A stretch of DNA of 64,000 bases from an uncultured Clostridia bacterium. GTDB lineage: Bacteria; Bacillota; Clostridia; Christensenellales; Borkfalkiaceae. The notes under the pieces were generated by a model that searched no databases, was not told the DNA's origin, and was given only the letters and a program-made list of their open reading frames with translations. A program made the translations under genes and the position numbers. Every line of letters starts with the position of its first letter. Within the stretch, counting starts at the first letter, position 1. Location: the NCBI GenBank assembly GCA_947630325.1, contig CANRHB010000003.1, positions 58,096 through 122,095 of the forward strand, in the 5' to 3' direction. This document shows positions 33,040-41,161 of this stretch, one piece after another.

Positions 33040-34530
33040 TTACTTCTTCGGTTTCATGGTGGGGAAGAGGAGGACGTCGCGGATGGTGGGGCTGTCCGTA
33101 AGGAGCATGACAAGTCTGTCTACCCCAAGCCCCAGCCCGCCCGTGGGCGGCATTCCGTGCTCCAATGCGTCGATAAAGTCCTCGTCTACCTGCGCATTGA
33201 CGCCCTGCGCGCGCTTCTTCGCCGCCTGCGCCTCCATGCGCTTCTTTTGGTCGATGGGGTCGTTGAGCTCGGAGAAGGCGTTGCCCATCTCCATGCCCAT
33301 CATGAAATATTCGAACCGTTCGGTCATCGTGGGATCAGTGGGCTTGCGCTTTGCAAGCGGGGAGATCTCCACGGGATAATCATAGATGAATGTGGGTTGG
33401 ATCAGCTTGTCCTCGACGAATGCGTCGAAGAATTCCGCCAAAATATGCCCCTTGGTGTTCTTGTCCTTTTCGAATTCCACGCCCTTTTCGGCGGCGATCT
33501 TCTGCGCTTCCCCGTCCGAATGGATCTCGTCGAAGTCCACGCCCGAATACTTTTTCACCGCCTCCACCATGGTGAGGCGCTCCCACTTGGAAAAGTCGAG
33601 CTCCACCCCCTGGTAGGTCACTTGAAGGGAGCCGCACGCCTCTTGGACGACGTGACGGTGCAATTCTTCCACAAAGTCCATCACATCGTGATAGTCGGCA
33701 TACGCCTGATAAATTTCCACCGAAGTAAACTCGGGATTGTGCTTGGCGTCCATCCCCTCGTTGCGGAAGATGCGACCCATTTCGTATACCTTCTCAAAGC
33801 CGCCCACGATGAGCCGCTTTAAGTAGAGTTCGGTCTCGATGCGAAGGTACATATCGAGGTCGAGCGCGTTGTGGTGGGTCTTGAAAGGACGGGCGTCCGC
33901 GCCGATCTCGAGCGGGAGCAGAATGGGGGTGTCCGCCTCCAGAAAACCCTTCCCGTCGAGGAAATCGCGGATCGCTTTAATAATCTTGGCGCGCTTGAAG
34001 AAGGTGTCGCGCACGTCCTGGTTCATGATGAGATCGACGTGCCTCAAACGATACTTCATGTCCATATTCTGCAACCCGTTGTACTTTTCGGGCAGGGGCA
34101 GAAGGGCCTTCGAGAGCATTTCGAGGTGGGTGGCGTGGACGGTGATCTCCCCCGTCTGCGTCTTGAACACAAAGCCTTTCACACCGACGATGTCGCCGAT
34201 GTCGTAATCTTTTTTATAGGCGGCGTAAACGTCCTCCCCCACGTCCTGGCGGGTGATGTACACCTGCAAAAGTCCGTCGCGGTCGGAGATGTGCGAAAAA
34301 GACGCCTTCCCCATGATGCGGCGGGACATGAGCCGCCCCGCAACGGAGACTTCCTTCCCCTCGAGCGCTTCGAAATTCTCCTTGATGAGAGAGGAGCGCG
34401 AGGTGACGTCATACGTTGTCTTTTCGTAAGGGTTGTTGCCCTCCGAAATGAGCTTTTCGAGTTTTTCCCGACGGATGCGCGCCTGCTCGTGCAGTTCTTC
34501 CTCCGTGGCGGGGAGATTCTTCTCTTCCAT
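33040..34530 (-). CDS. lysS: Lysyl-tRNA synthetase, class II
   Basis: The 496-residue enzyme has the N-terminal OB anticodon-binding domain and the three class II motifs; motif 2 is Phe-Arg-Asn-Glu-Gly-Met-Asp-Ala-Lys-His-Asn-Pro-Glu-Phe-Thr, and motif 3 is Gly-Gly-Leu-Gly-Leu-Gly-Val-Asp-Arg-Leu. It charges tRNA-Lys. The gene is 10 bp after greA, an order common in Firmicutes. A ribosome site AGGA precedes the ATG. Confidence 0.98.
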   Translation of the reverse strand: MEEKNLPATEEELHEQARIRREKLEKLISEGNNPYEKTTYDVTSRSSLIKENFEALEGKEVSVAGRLMSRRIMGKASFSHISDRDGLLQVYITRQDVGEDVYAAYKKDYDIGDIVGVKGFVFKTQTGEITVHATHLEMLSKALLPLPEKYNGLQNMDMKYRLRHVDLIMNQDVRDTFFKRAKIIKAIRDFLDGKGFLEADTPILLPLEIGADARPFKTHHNALDLDMYLRIETELYLKRLIVGGFEKVYEMGRIFRNEGMDAKHNPEFTSVEIYQAYADYHDVMDFVEELHRHVVQEACGSLQVTYQGVELDFSKWERLTMVEAVKKYSGVDFDEIHSDGEAQKIAAEKGVEFEKDKNTKGHILAEFFDAFVEDKLIQPTFIYDYPVEISPLAKRKPTDPTMTERFEYFMMGMEMGNAFSELNDPIDQKKRMEAQAAKKRAQGVNAQVDEDFIDALEHGMPPTGGLGLGVDRLVMLLTDSPTIRDVLLFPTMKPKK

Positions 34531-34540
34531 GTCTGTTTCC

Positions 34541-35011
34541 TCAGTCGATCTTGCGGATCGTCAGTTGATATTCGAAATTATTGGGCGCCTTGACGGTGAC
34601 CTTGTCCCCCTTTTTGTGGCGAAGGAGGGCCGCCCCCACGGGAGACTCGTTGGAGATGATGTTCTTCATGGGGTCCACTTCGGTGGTGCCCATGATGGTA
34701 TAGGCGACCTCTTCTTCGAGGTCGTTGTCCCAAACGGTGACGGTGGAGCCGATGTGCACCACCGAATTGTCGTCCGTCTCCTCGATGATGACGGCGTTTT
34801 TCACCTTATATTCGAGTTCGGCGATCTCGCCCTCGTTTGCCGCCTGCTCGTTGCGCGCCGCGTCGTACTCGGCGTTTTCCGAAAGGTCGCCGTGACTGCG
34901 CGCCTCGGCAATGCGGTCGACGATTTCCTTGCGCTTGACCGTCTGGAGATATTCGAGCTCCTTCTTTGCCGCCTCATAACCTTCCTGCGTCATGTAAAAC
35001 TGTTCAGCCAT
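34541..35011 (-). CDS. greA: Transcription elongation factor GreA
   Basis: A normal 156-residue GreA. The N-terminal coiled coil carries the tip acids in Gly-Asp-Leu-Ser-Glu-Asn-Ala-Glu-Tyr (Asp and Glu needed to stimulate RNA cleavage by polymerase), and the C-terminal FKBP-like domain ends with Glu-Tyr-Gln-Leu-Thr-Ile. It rescues backtracked RNA polymerase. A consensus promoter sits 100 bp upstream (35114-35142), leaving a leader of about 95 nt with an ACCGTG/CACGGT stem. Confidence 0.98.
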   Translation of the reverse strand: MAEQFYMTQEGYEAAKKELEYLQTVKRKEIVDRIAEARSHGDLSENAEYDAARNEQAANEGEIAELEYKVKNAVIIEETDDNSVVHIGSTVTVWDNDLEEEVAYTIMGTTEVDPMKNIISNESPVGAALLRHKKGDKVTVKAPNNFEYQLTIRKID

Positions 35012-35113
35012 ACTTTTTGAACCCCTTTGCGCCTTTTTTGCGGCGCGCGATTTTATAAGACGACCGTGATCTCCTCAATGCGGAAACCACGGTATCCTCA
35101 CGATCCTGTCCTC

Positions 35114-35142
35114 ATTATATCCTTTTTATACCCTCTTGTCAA
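35114..35142 (-). promoter_or_regulatory. Consensus promoter of greA-lysS
   Basis: On the minus strand TTGACA (35137-35142) and TATAAT (35114-35119), with a 17-bp spacer, match the consensus 12/12. It begins 2 bp after the stop codon of the upstream aminotransferase gene. Confidence 0.9.
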
Positions 35143-35143
35143 C

Positions 35144-36328
35144 TCAGTTGCCCACATCTCGGGAAATTTTCCCGAGAAATCGTGCGATCCGTTCCACCGC
35201 TTCGGCAAGCTCCCCCATCCCCGTCGCATAAGAACAACGGATATGATATTTGCCGCATTCCCCGAACGCGCTTCCCGGGACGACAGCAACCTTTTCGGAG
35301 ACAAGCAAGGCGTCCGCAAATTCCTCCCCCGTAAGACCCGTTGCCTCTACCGAGGGAAAGACATAAAAAGCGCCGCGTGGTTCGAAACAGCTCAGCCCCG
35401 CCGCCCGCAACGCCTCCACGAGAAAACGCCGCCGCCTGTCGTATTCGGCGCGCATCTGCTCGACCGAGGCAAACCCGTCCTCGAACCCGCCCTTGAGCGC
35501 GGCGATCGCGGCATATTGGGAGACGCGCGGCGCGCAGAGCGTGGTATATTGATGGATCTTCAACATTGCGGCGTCGATCTCTTTCGGCGCACAGGCAAAG
35601 CCGATCCGCCAGCCCGTCATGGCGAAGGATTTGGAAAAGCCGCCGAGAAGGACGGTGCGCTCCCCCATCCCCGGAAGAGACGCGATCGAACAGTGCCGCG
35701 CACCGTAAGTAAGCTCGGCGTAAATTTCATCCGAGATGACGAGCAGGTCGTGTTTGATCAAAACGGGCGCAAGGGCAAGAAGCTGTTCCTTCGTCATCAC
35801 GCCGCCCGTCGGGTTGTTGGGATATGCAAGCACGATCGCCTTCGTCTTTTTGGTGATCTTTTCTTCCACCGCCTGCGGCGTCAAGGCGAAATTTTCTTCC
35901 GCGCGGCAGGAAACGCCGACGGGCGTCCCGCCGCAGAGCGTGACGATGGGAGCATAGGAGACGTATGCGGGATCGGGCAATAAGATCTCGTCTCCCGTAT
36001 CGCAGACTGCGCGCAGGGCAAGGTCGATCCCCTCGCTTGCGCCCACCGTGACGATAATTTGCCCGGGCGGATATTCGGCGCCGAAACGTTCGCCGAGATA
36101 GCGGGAGATAAGGTCCCTCAGCTCATCCATGCCCCGATTGCCCGTGTACTGCGTATATCCCTTGCGCAGAGAAAGGATCCCCGCGTTGCGCACATCCCAA
36201 GGCGTGCAGAAATCGGGCTCGCCTACCCCGAGGGAGATCGCGCCCTCCATACTGTTCACGAGATCGAAATATTTGCGTATCCCGCTTGGGGGAATACGCC
36301 GCACTTTTTCAGACAGAAAATCTCTCAC
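35144..36328 (-). CDS. Class I/II aminotransferase (PatA/AlaT-like)
   Basis: The 394-residue PLP enzyme has Tyr-Pro-Asn-Asn-Pro-Thr-Gly-Gly, Ser-Asp-Glu-Ile-Tyr and the PLP lysine in Gly-Gly-Phe-Ser-Lys-Ser-Phe-Ala-Met-Thr-Gly-Trp-Arg-Ile-Gly. It transfers amino groups between amino acids and 2-oxoacids; alanine or aromatic amino acids are likely substrates. The upstream Lrp-type gene overlaps it by 4 bp. The pairing matches alaR-alaT (yugG-yugH) of B. subtilis, where AlaR controls an alanine transaminase; that assignment is by analogy. Confidence 0.92.
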   Translation of the reverse strand: MRDFLSEKVRRIPPSGIRKYFDLVNSMEGAISLGVGEPDFCTPWDVRNAGILSLRKGYTQYTGNRGMDELRDLISRYLGERFGAEYPPGQIIVTVGASEGIDLALRAVCDTGDEILLPDPAYVSYAPIVTLCGGTPVGVSCRAEENFALTPQAVEEKITKKTKAIVLAYPNNPTGGVMTKEQLLALAPVLIKHDLLVISDEIYAELTYGARHCSIASLPGMGERTVLLGGFSKSFAMTGWRIGFACAPKEIDAAMLKIHQYTTLCAPRVSQYAAIAALKGGFEDGFASVEQMRAEYDRRRRFLVEALRAAGLSCFEPRGAFYVFPSVEATGLTGEEFADALLVSEKVAVVPGSAFGECGKYHIRCSYATGMGELAEAVERIARFLGKISRDVGN

Positions 36329-36813
36329 GGTTGAATGGGGAGCCTGCTCTTGGGCATTTTTTTCGTGGCGGCTCCCTCGATCTTATATTTTTTGAGAATG
36401 AAATGCGTCGCCGTGGAGAGCACGCAGTCGAAGGTTGAGATCTGCTCGGAGATGAACCGCGCCACCCCCTTGATCGAATTGGATTCCACGACCACCGCAA
36501 AATCGTAAGCCCCGCTCATCAGATACAAGCTCGTGACTTCCTCGTGCTGGGCGATTTCCTCGGCGATCCCGTCGAAACCCGAACCGCTCTGCGGCGAAAC
36601 TTTTACCTCGATGAGCGCCTGCACGCACTCGTCCTCCTCTTCGTCGAGATTGACGATGGCGGCGTATTTTACGATCAGCCCCCTCTTCTCCATTGCGGCG
36701 ATCGTGCGGCGCACGTTCTCCTCGCTCTCCCCGAGCATGACCGAAAGCTCTTGCGCGGTGCGGCGGCAGTCGCTTTGCAGGGCGGCAAGAATCTCCCTCT
36801 CCAAATGTTCCAT
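36325..36813 (-). CDS. Lrp/AsnC-family regulator
   Basis: A 162-residue Lrp/AsnC protein: N-terminal winged HTH (about 1-60), then an AsnC/RAM ligand-binding domain with the usual beta strands and a Gly-Ala-Tyr-Asp-Phe-Ala-Val segment. It probably senses an amino acid and controls itself plus the overlapping aminotransferase gene. AAGGAG precedes the ATG. A promoter with TTGACT and TAAAAT lies at 36837-36865. Confidence 0.93.
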   Translation of the reverse strand: MEHLEREILAALQSDCRRTAQELSVMLGESEENVRRTIAAMEKRGLIVKYAAIVNLDEEEDECVQALIEVKVSPQSGSGFDGIAEEIAQHEEVTSLYLMSGAYDFAVVVESNSIKGVARFISEQISTFDCVLSTATHFILKKYKIEGAATKKMPKSRLPIQP

Positions 36814-36836
36814 TTGAAACGCTCCTTTTTTTCTTT

Positions 36837-36865
36837 ATTTTAGGCGAACCGAAAAAGAAAGTCAA
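36837..36865 (-). promoter_or_regulatory. Promoter of the Lrp-aminotransferase operon
   Basis: On the minus strand TTGACT (36860-36865) and TAAAAT (36837-36842) are separated by 17 bp. It is back-to-back with the promoter at 36872-36900, only 6 bp away. Confidence 0.75.
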
Positions 36866-36871
36866 ATACAT

Positions 36872-36900
36872 TTGCTTTTTCGGCAAAAATTTTATATAAT
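36872..36900 (+). promoter_or_regulatory. Promoter of the 85-residue protein gene, leaderless
   Basis: TTGCTT (36872-36877) and TATAAT (36895-36900) are separated by 17 bp. The ATG at 36907 falls at the expected transcription start. Confidence 0.8.
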
Positions 36901-36906
36901 AGAGAC

Positions 36907-37164
36907 ATGTTCCGCATTTGGGCAAAAGTGTTGAAAGACGGGCACATTGTAAAACAGACGACTTACGAGCGCGAGGAAAAGTTTACCTATGCCGATTTTT
37001 TCGGCTATCTTGCGGAGATCTGCGACGCGCTCGACGTCCCCACGCCCGTACTGTTGAAACCGCATATCTTCAACTATGCGAAGTTCCGCCATGTCGTGTT
37101 CCGCCCCGCCGATTTTATGGAGACAGTGAATTTCGACCGATTGGTGTTGGAAAATATCGGGTAA
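36907..37164 (+). CDS. Small conserved-looking protein, unknown function
   Basis: An 85-residue soluble protein starting Met-Phe-Arg-Ile-Trp-Ala-Lys. It has alternating charged and aromatic residues and no Cys or membrane segment. Similar proteins of this length and start occur in other Clostridia as far as I recall, but I cannot name a family. The ATG lies 7 nt after the -10 box and has no ribosome site, so its mRNA should be leaderless. It is divergent from the Lrp gene and could share control with it. Confidence 0.75.
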   Translation: MFRIWAKVLKDGHIVKQTTYEREEKFTYADFFGYLAEICDALDVPTPVLLKPHIFNYAKFRHVVFRPADFMETVNFDRLVLENIG

Positions 37165-37842
37165 AAGTTCACGAAAAATCTTTTGCTGGCGCAAAATCTT
37201 TTTCCGTGAGGAAATTGGCGTTTGCGCCTTAACTTATAATTATCCTCTTATTCGTTTCATCGGACAAGAAGTTGCAAGTATGCAACAAATGTTGTCGCGC
37301 AGCGCAAAAGCGTGGTTTTGCTCGCGCACGTGATTTAGAACACGCCCCACCCCCCTACCCCCTCCCACGGAGGGGGCAAGAAAGAGGGAACTCCATGAAG
37401 GGGCGTAAACCCCGCGCCGACTGAACCCCCTCCACCGGAGGGGGACTAAGGGGGTGGGCAAACACCCGCGTGTGGGCGCGTCATTCCGCCCCGCCCGCAG
37501 TTCTTATTCTCTAAGGGCGGCACGAGGAGCGCCAGCGACGAAGTAGCCGTAACGGAAATAACGAAGTTCGATACGGCAATTCCCCGAGGGAATCTTGCTA
37601 CGTCCAAGTACGATTAAAACCAAACCCAAACGCACCAAGATGCCTTCGCGGACTTACTAACGGGACTGCGTAAGCACATTAACGGCTCAGCATGACGCTT
37701 TGAAGAAGCCCGTTTGCCGCCCCTACCCCCCCCTCCTAAGGAGGGGCAAGCGAACCCGAGATAACGGAACCCCCTCCTCGGGAGGGGGGCGGAAAAGAGC
37801 GACGGGCGAATAGGTTTATGAGGGATGCGCATACTGCGTTGT
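37165..37842. repeat. Intergenic repeat mosaic 6
   Basis: No credible gene. It contains a solitary D terminus (CACGTGATTTAGAA, about 37327-37342), family A hairpins (about 37343-37459 and 37713-37790) and a full family E element (37478-37698). Confidence 0.8.
37478..37698. repeat. Family E element
   Basis: It starts with GCGTCATTCCG and ends CTCAGCATGACGC, so the outer 7 bp are inverted repeats. Inside are GAGGGAATCTTG, an AACCAAACCCAAACG tract, CCAAGATGCCTTCGCGGAC and CTAACGGGACTG, all shared with 56889-57107 and 63530-63683. Confidence 0.75.
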
Positions 37843-38052
37843 ATGAAACTTACCACCCTCATCTGTTGCGGTTTTTTGATAGCGTTCGGCGTTTTTGCGG
37901 CGGTTTATGCCCTCTCCGGCTTCGACCTGCTGCTTTTTTTGTGCGCGGGAAACCGTGTTGTCTACCGCTCTCTCCTCTCCCTTGCGGGGATCGGCGCGCT
38001 GTGGCTCTTATTCTGGCTCATCGCCTTCCGCCCCACAAAACCCCTCTCTTGA
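37843..38052 (+). CDS. DUF378-family small membrane protein
   Basis: The 69-residue protein has two hydrophobic helices separated by a short loop (Ser-Gly-Phe-Asp-Leu-Leu-Leu-Phe-Leu-Cys-Ala-Gly-Asn-Arg-Val-Val-Tyr-Arg), which is the DUF378/YuzA pattern (Gly-Phe-Asp-Leu then Arg-x-Val-Tyr). Function unknown. I start it at the ATG giving Met-Lys-Leu-Thr-Thr; an ATG 6 codons earlier is possible. No ribosome site is strong. It is next to repeat DNA, so its promoter is unclear. Confidence 0.65.
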   Translation: MKLTTLICCGFLIAFGVFAAVYALSGFDLLLFLCAGNRVVYRSLLSLAGIGALWLLFWLIAFRPTKPLS

Positions 38053-38061
38053 AAAACATCT

Positions 38062-38265
38062 TTACCAATCTTGCTTTTTGAGCGATTTATCCTTTACGTC
38101 GTCGTAAAATTCAAAGTACTGCGCCTTCCATTCGCGGGGAGACAGAGGAGCCTCCTCCCTTTCGGCATATTTGAGATATTCCTCCAACTCCTCGGGGGTA
38201 AAATCGGACTCGGAGATCTCCCCGTCGTACTGTGAAAATAACTTCATCAGATCGTACTGCGACAT
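38062..38265 (-). CDS. Small acidic protein, unknown
   Basis: A 67-residue protein, rich in Glu and Asp (for example Thr-Pro-Glu-Glu-Leu-Glu-Glu-Tyr-Leu), likely helical, with no recognised family. Start 38265 is chosen because AGAGG lies 8 nt before; the longer reading to 38430 would run through the DnaA-like boxes and is rejected. Its 3' end faces the DUF378 gene. Confidence 0.6.
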   Translation of the reverse strand: MSQYDLMKLFSQYDGEISESDFTPEELEEYLKYAEREEAPLSPREWKAQYFEFYDDVKDKSLKKQDW

Positions 38266-38280
38266 TGTTAAACCTCTGTA

Positions 38281-38380
38281 TGACTTTCCACACGCTGTGT
38301 AAAACGCCGAAGTTATCCACATCTCCACTGTTGACATGTTGATAACTGTGTGATTTTTTGTCTGTTTCCACCGATTATAG
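38281..38380. promoter_or_regulatory. Cluster of DnaA-box-like sites
   Basis: A perfect TTATCCACA (38313-38321), TTATCAACA on the other strand (38337-38345) and a weaker CTTTCCACA (38284-38292) lie within 62 bp in the AT-rich gap before the MarR gene. Confidence 0.45.
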
Positions 38381-38411
38381 CAGAACAAATGGGAAAAATC
38401 AACGAAATCAC

Positions 38412-38440
38412 TTGACATTTTGAATGCCATTAACTATAAT
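38412..38440 (+). promoter_or_regulatory. Consensus promoter of the MarR gene with possible operator
   Basis: TTGACA (38412-38417), 17 bp, TATAAT (38435-38440). Inside and just after are CATTA-N4-TAATG and the outer pair TTGAATGC/GCGTTCAA, an imperfect palindrome suitable for MarR autoregulation. Confidence 0.8.
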
Positions 38441-38468
38441 GAATGCGTTCAACAATCGGGGGAAAGAT

Positions 38469-38909
38469 ATGGAAGAATTGGATGAATCGCTCATTACCGC
38501 ATGGGTGGCGCTGACAGGGGTACTCAAAAACAGCCGCATGACGCAGGGGCTCAACTACAACGAGGCGATCGTGATGAACATCGCCTACCACGAGTACCTA
38601 AACGGCGAGAGACTGACTTCGTTTAAGAGCATCGTTGCAAAGACGAGAATGCTCAAATCGCTCGTGAACCGCACGATTGATTCGCTCGTGCGCAAAAACC
38701 TGCTCGAACGGTACGACGGAGAGGACAAGCGCACGACCTTCGTCCGCCCCGTGAAGGAAAACCTCGACGTGTTTTTGAAAGTGCACGAACAGTCGCTCGC
38801 GCTTGCGCGGGCGGCGATCGGGATCATCGGCGAGGAGGACGCGCGGACGTTTGTGCGCATCTCCGACCGCATCGTCCGTTCGGACATTTTAAGCGACAAT
38901 AAGGAATAA
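38469..38909 (+). CDS. MarR-family regulator
   Basis: The protein of 146 residues is predicted to be a MarR dimer with a winged HTH: the recognition region is Lys-Thr-Arg-Met-Leu-Lys-Ser-Leu-Val-Asn-Arg-Thr, followed by the wing Asp-Gly-Glu-Asp-Lys-Arg-Thr-Thr. I start it at 38469, downstream of the promoter; the reading from 38424 is inside the promoter. No target gene is adjacent except lysC, which converges on it, so only self-control is suggested. Confidence 0.87.
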   Translation: MEELDESLITAWVALTGVLKNSRMTQGLNYNEAIVMNIAYHEYLNGERLTSFKSIVAKTRMLKSLVNRTIDSLVRKNLLERYDGEDKRTTFVRPVKENLDVFLKVHEQSLALARAAIGIIGEEDARTFVRISDRIVRSDILSDNKE

Positions 38910-38917
38910 AAAATTGT

Positions 38918-38952
38918 GCCCGCCGCGCACCTGCGCGGCGGGCTTTTCTTTT
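38918..38952. terminator. Bidirectional terminator between the MarR gene and lysC
   Basis: An 11-bp GC-rich stem with loop ACCT (38918-38943) has T runs on both strands: TTTTCTTTTTT on plus and TTTTTTATT on minus. Confidence 0.9.
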
Positions 38953-40266
38953 TTACTTGAAAAATTCTTCGTACACGGCGCGGAGGGTGCGCTCGTAATT
39001 CTCGTTGTCCACGCCGACGATGATGTTGAGCTCGGAAGAGCCCTGGTCGATCATGCGGACGTTGACCCCCGCGCGGGCGATCGCGTCGAAAAGGCGCGCC
39101 GAAGTACCCACGTTTTTGCTCATGCCGTGCCCCACGACCGCAAGCAGGGCGATGTCGGTAAGGGTCTTGCACTGGTCGGGGCGCACCTCCTCGCAGATCT
39201 CCCGCGTGATCTTTTCGAGCATTCCGTCGGGAAGTTCCGCCTCGTCGATGACAAAGGAGATGGTGTCGATGCCCGAGGGCATGTGTTCGAAACTGACGTG
39301 GTGCCTCTCGAGCACGGAGAGGATGCGGCGGGCAAAGCCGATCTCGGCGTTCATGAGCGATTTTTCGATAAAGACGACCGCGAAGTTCTTCTTGCCCGCA
39401 ATGCCCGTGACGGGGCGCGACGAGGGAATGTAGCCTGCGGCGGGCATGATACGGGTGCCCGCGTCCTCGGGACGGAAGGTATTTTTGATGAGAATGGGGA
39501 TATTCGCCTCGCGCACGGGGAAGATGCTCTCGCTGTGCAGAACGTTCGCCCCCATGTAAGAAAGCTCCCTCAGTTCGCGGTAGGAGAGCGTTTCGATGCG
39601 GGCGGGGCTGTCTACAATGCGGGGATCACAGGCGAAAAAGCCGCTGACGTCCGTCCAATTCTCATAGAGGTCCGCGCCCACGGCGCGCGCCACGATCGCG
39701 CCCGAGACGTCGCTCCCGCCGCGCGAGAAGGTGCGGATATGGCCCTCTTCGTCTGCGCCGTAAAAGCCCGAGACGACCGCCCGCTTCTTTCCTCTGAGCG
39801 CTTCTGCGGTAAGGGCAAACGTCCTCTCGTTGTCCAGCCTGCCGTCTCTTCCGAAGCGCACGACGTCCTTTGCGTCGATGAAGGGGATCCCGATGAGCGC
39901 CGCCATGACGACCCCCGCAAGATATTCCCCGCGGGAGGCGGTGAACTCTTCGCTCTTCTCGCGCACGATCGCCTCCTCGGTCTGAGATAAAATACTCTCG
40001 ATGTCGAAAGAGAGCCCGAGTTCCCGCACGATGCCCGAAAAGCGTTCCCGCACCTTGCAAAAGGGGGTAAGGGGGGCGCCGCTTACAAGGGCGCGGTGGG
40101 TCTCATATAAGAGGTCGGTGACTTTGACGTCCCCGCCGAACCGCTTGCCCGGCGCGGAGACGACGAGATACCGCCGCGCGGGATCGGCGGCGAAGATGTC
40201 GGCAACGCGACGGAAATTGGTGCCGTCCGACATGGACGTGCCCCCGAATTTACATACTTTAATCAT
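38953..40266 (-). CDS. lysC: Aspartate kinase
   Basis: The 437-residue monofunctional aspartokinase begins with Val-Cys-Lys-Phe-Gly-Gly-Thr-Ser, the ATP-binding signature, and has Phe-Ser-Arg-Gly-Gly-Ser-Asp in the middle. Two ACT domains fill the last 150 residues (Ile-Asp-Gln-Gly-Ser-Ser-Glu-Leu-Asn), so it is feedback-controlled by lysine or threonine. It makes aspartyl phosphate for lysine, methionine and threonine. It overlaps the DUF1015 gene by 8 bp and belongs to the cdaA operon. No lysine riboswitch is visible. Confidence 0.96.
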   Translation of the reverse strand: MIKVCKFGGTSMSDGTNFRRVADIFAADPARRYLVVSAPGKRFGGDVKVTDLLYETHRALVSGAPLTPFCKVRERFSGIVRELGLSFDIESILSQTEEAIVREKSEEFTASRGEYLAGVVMAALIGIPFIDAKDVVRFGRDGRLDNERTFALTAEALRGKKRAVVSGFYGADEEGHIRTFSRGGSDVSGAIVARAVGADLYENWTDVSGFFACDPRIVDSPARIETLSYRELRELSYMGANVLHSESIFPVREANIPILIKNTFRPEDAGTRIMPAAGYIPSSRPVTGIAGKKNFAVVFIEKSLMNAEIGFARRILSVLERHHVSFEHMPSGIDTISFVIDEAELPDGMLEKITREICEEVRPDQCKTLTDIALLAVVGHGMSKNVGTSARLFDAIARAGVNVRMIDQGSSELNIIVGVDNENYERTLRAVYEEFFK

Positions 40267-41161
40267 AGGAGATCTCTCTTCCTTCGAGACAGCATCTCTG
40301 CTCCCGCACGTTGCCGAGAAGGAGGCTCTTTGCGGGCAGTTTTTTGTTGGATTTGAACAGGGCGAGAAGATCGTCCTTCTTTACGGGCGCGCCGCTCTCC
40401 GCGTACACGGGGCGCACGGCAGGATCGCAAAGATTGACGAACTCCGCAAGCGTAAAGCGCGCGGGGTGGTTTTTGGCCTCTCCCGCCGAAATTTTTTCCT
40501 TGACCCTCTCCCAATGTAATTTTGCGGCGGCGAGGGAATGGTTCCCGTCGAGCACGCCGAAACAGGGGTCGGCATATTTCATGAGTTCGTGCAAGACTTC
40601 CTCGGCGAAGAAATCGTACACAAACTCCCCTTTCACGGACAGAAGGGGGGTGTGAAAATCGTAAACGGGCGCGAGTTCCTCCTCTTCAAGGTCGCGCATG
40701 AGACGGTCGCGCTTATCTTTATAGCAGAGCACGGTGTGCGGGAATTCGAGCACGGAACTCTCTCTGCAACGGGCGCGCCACGCAACGAGCGCGGGGTCGG
40801 TCTCGGTGGAGAGACGGACCGCGCCGCCTCCCTCGGGGGAAAATTCCTCGAGGTCGACGCACGCAAGGAGCCCCTTCCTCTCGCCGTAAGACGTCTCCCG
40901 CGTGACAAGCAGAAAGCCGCGCTCGAGCCGTTCGATCTCTCCCTTTTCAAGCGCGGCATACATATTTTCCCGCATTTTTTCAATCTGCGCCTCTTCGGCT
41001 CCTCCCCGCAAAAAGTCGGGAATGATACAATCGCGCGCGGTGATGTTCCCCTCCCCTTCAAGCGGCTGCCAGAGGTCGGCGGGCGCATCGCAGGCGGGCG
41101 CGACCCAGAGCTCGTGATCTTTGGGAACGAACAGCCGCGGGACGCGGACGCAACTTCTCAT
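40259..41161 (-). CDS. DUF1015 family protein
   Basis: A 300-residue protein with DUF1015 features: a start with Val-Pro-Arg-Leu...Val-Ala-Pro-Ala-Cys-Asp-Ala, an Arg-Glu-Thr-like segment, and a late Phe-Gly-Val-Leu-Asp-Gly-Asn-His-Ser-Leu-Ala-Ala-Ala, matching the 'DGHHR' ParB-like nucleotide-binding box (Asn replaces the first His). Shorter than most members (about 400). Function of the family is not established; a nucleotide-dependent kinase has been suggested for relatives. It overlaps the 35-residue peptide and lysC genes. Confidence 0.8.
   Translation of the reverse strand: MRSCVRVPRLFVPKDHELWVAPACDAPADLWQPLEGEGNITARDCIIPDFLRGGAEEAQIEKMRENMYAALEKGEIERLERGFLLVTRETSYGERKGLLACVDLEEFSPEGGGAVRLSTETDPALVAWRARCRESSVLEFPHTVLCYKDKRDRLMRDLEEEELAPVYDFHTPLLSVKGEFVYDFFAEEVLHELMKYADPCFGVLDGNHSLAAAKLHWERVKEKISAGEAKNHPARFTLAEFVNLCDPAVRPVYAESGAPVKKDDLLALFKSNKKLPAKSLLLGNVREQRCCLEGREISYD

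Noticed and set aside
33040-35143. T-box or riboswitch before greA-lysS
   Set aside because: The 95-nt leader has a small stem but no T-box or lysine-riboswitch core.
37614-37862. Small ORFs across repeat mosaics (also 1738-1944, 3997-4206, 23883-24110 and 63184-63438)
   Set aside because: Their sequence is translated hairpin repeats, frame changes between copies, and they lack ribosome sites. They would be false hypothetical proteins in automatic annotation.
38281-38380. Chromosomal replication origin
   Set aside because: Only two or three DnaA-like boxes, no AT-rich unwinding element of the usual kind, and no dnaA, dnaN, rpmH or rnpA nearby.
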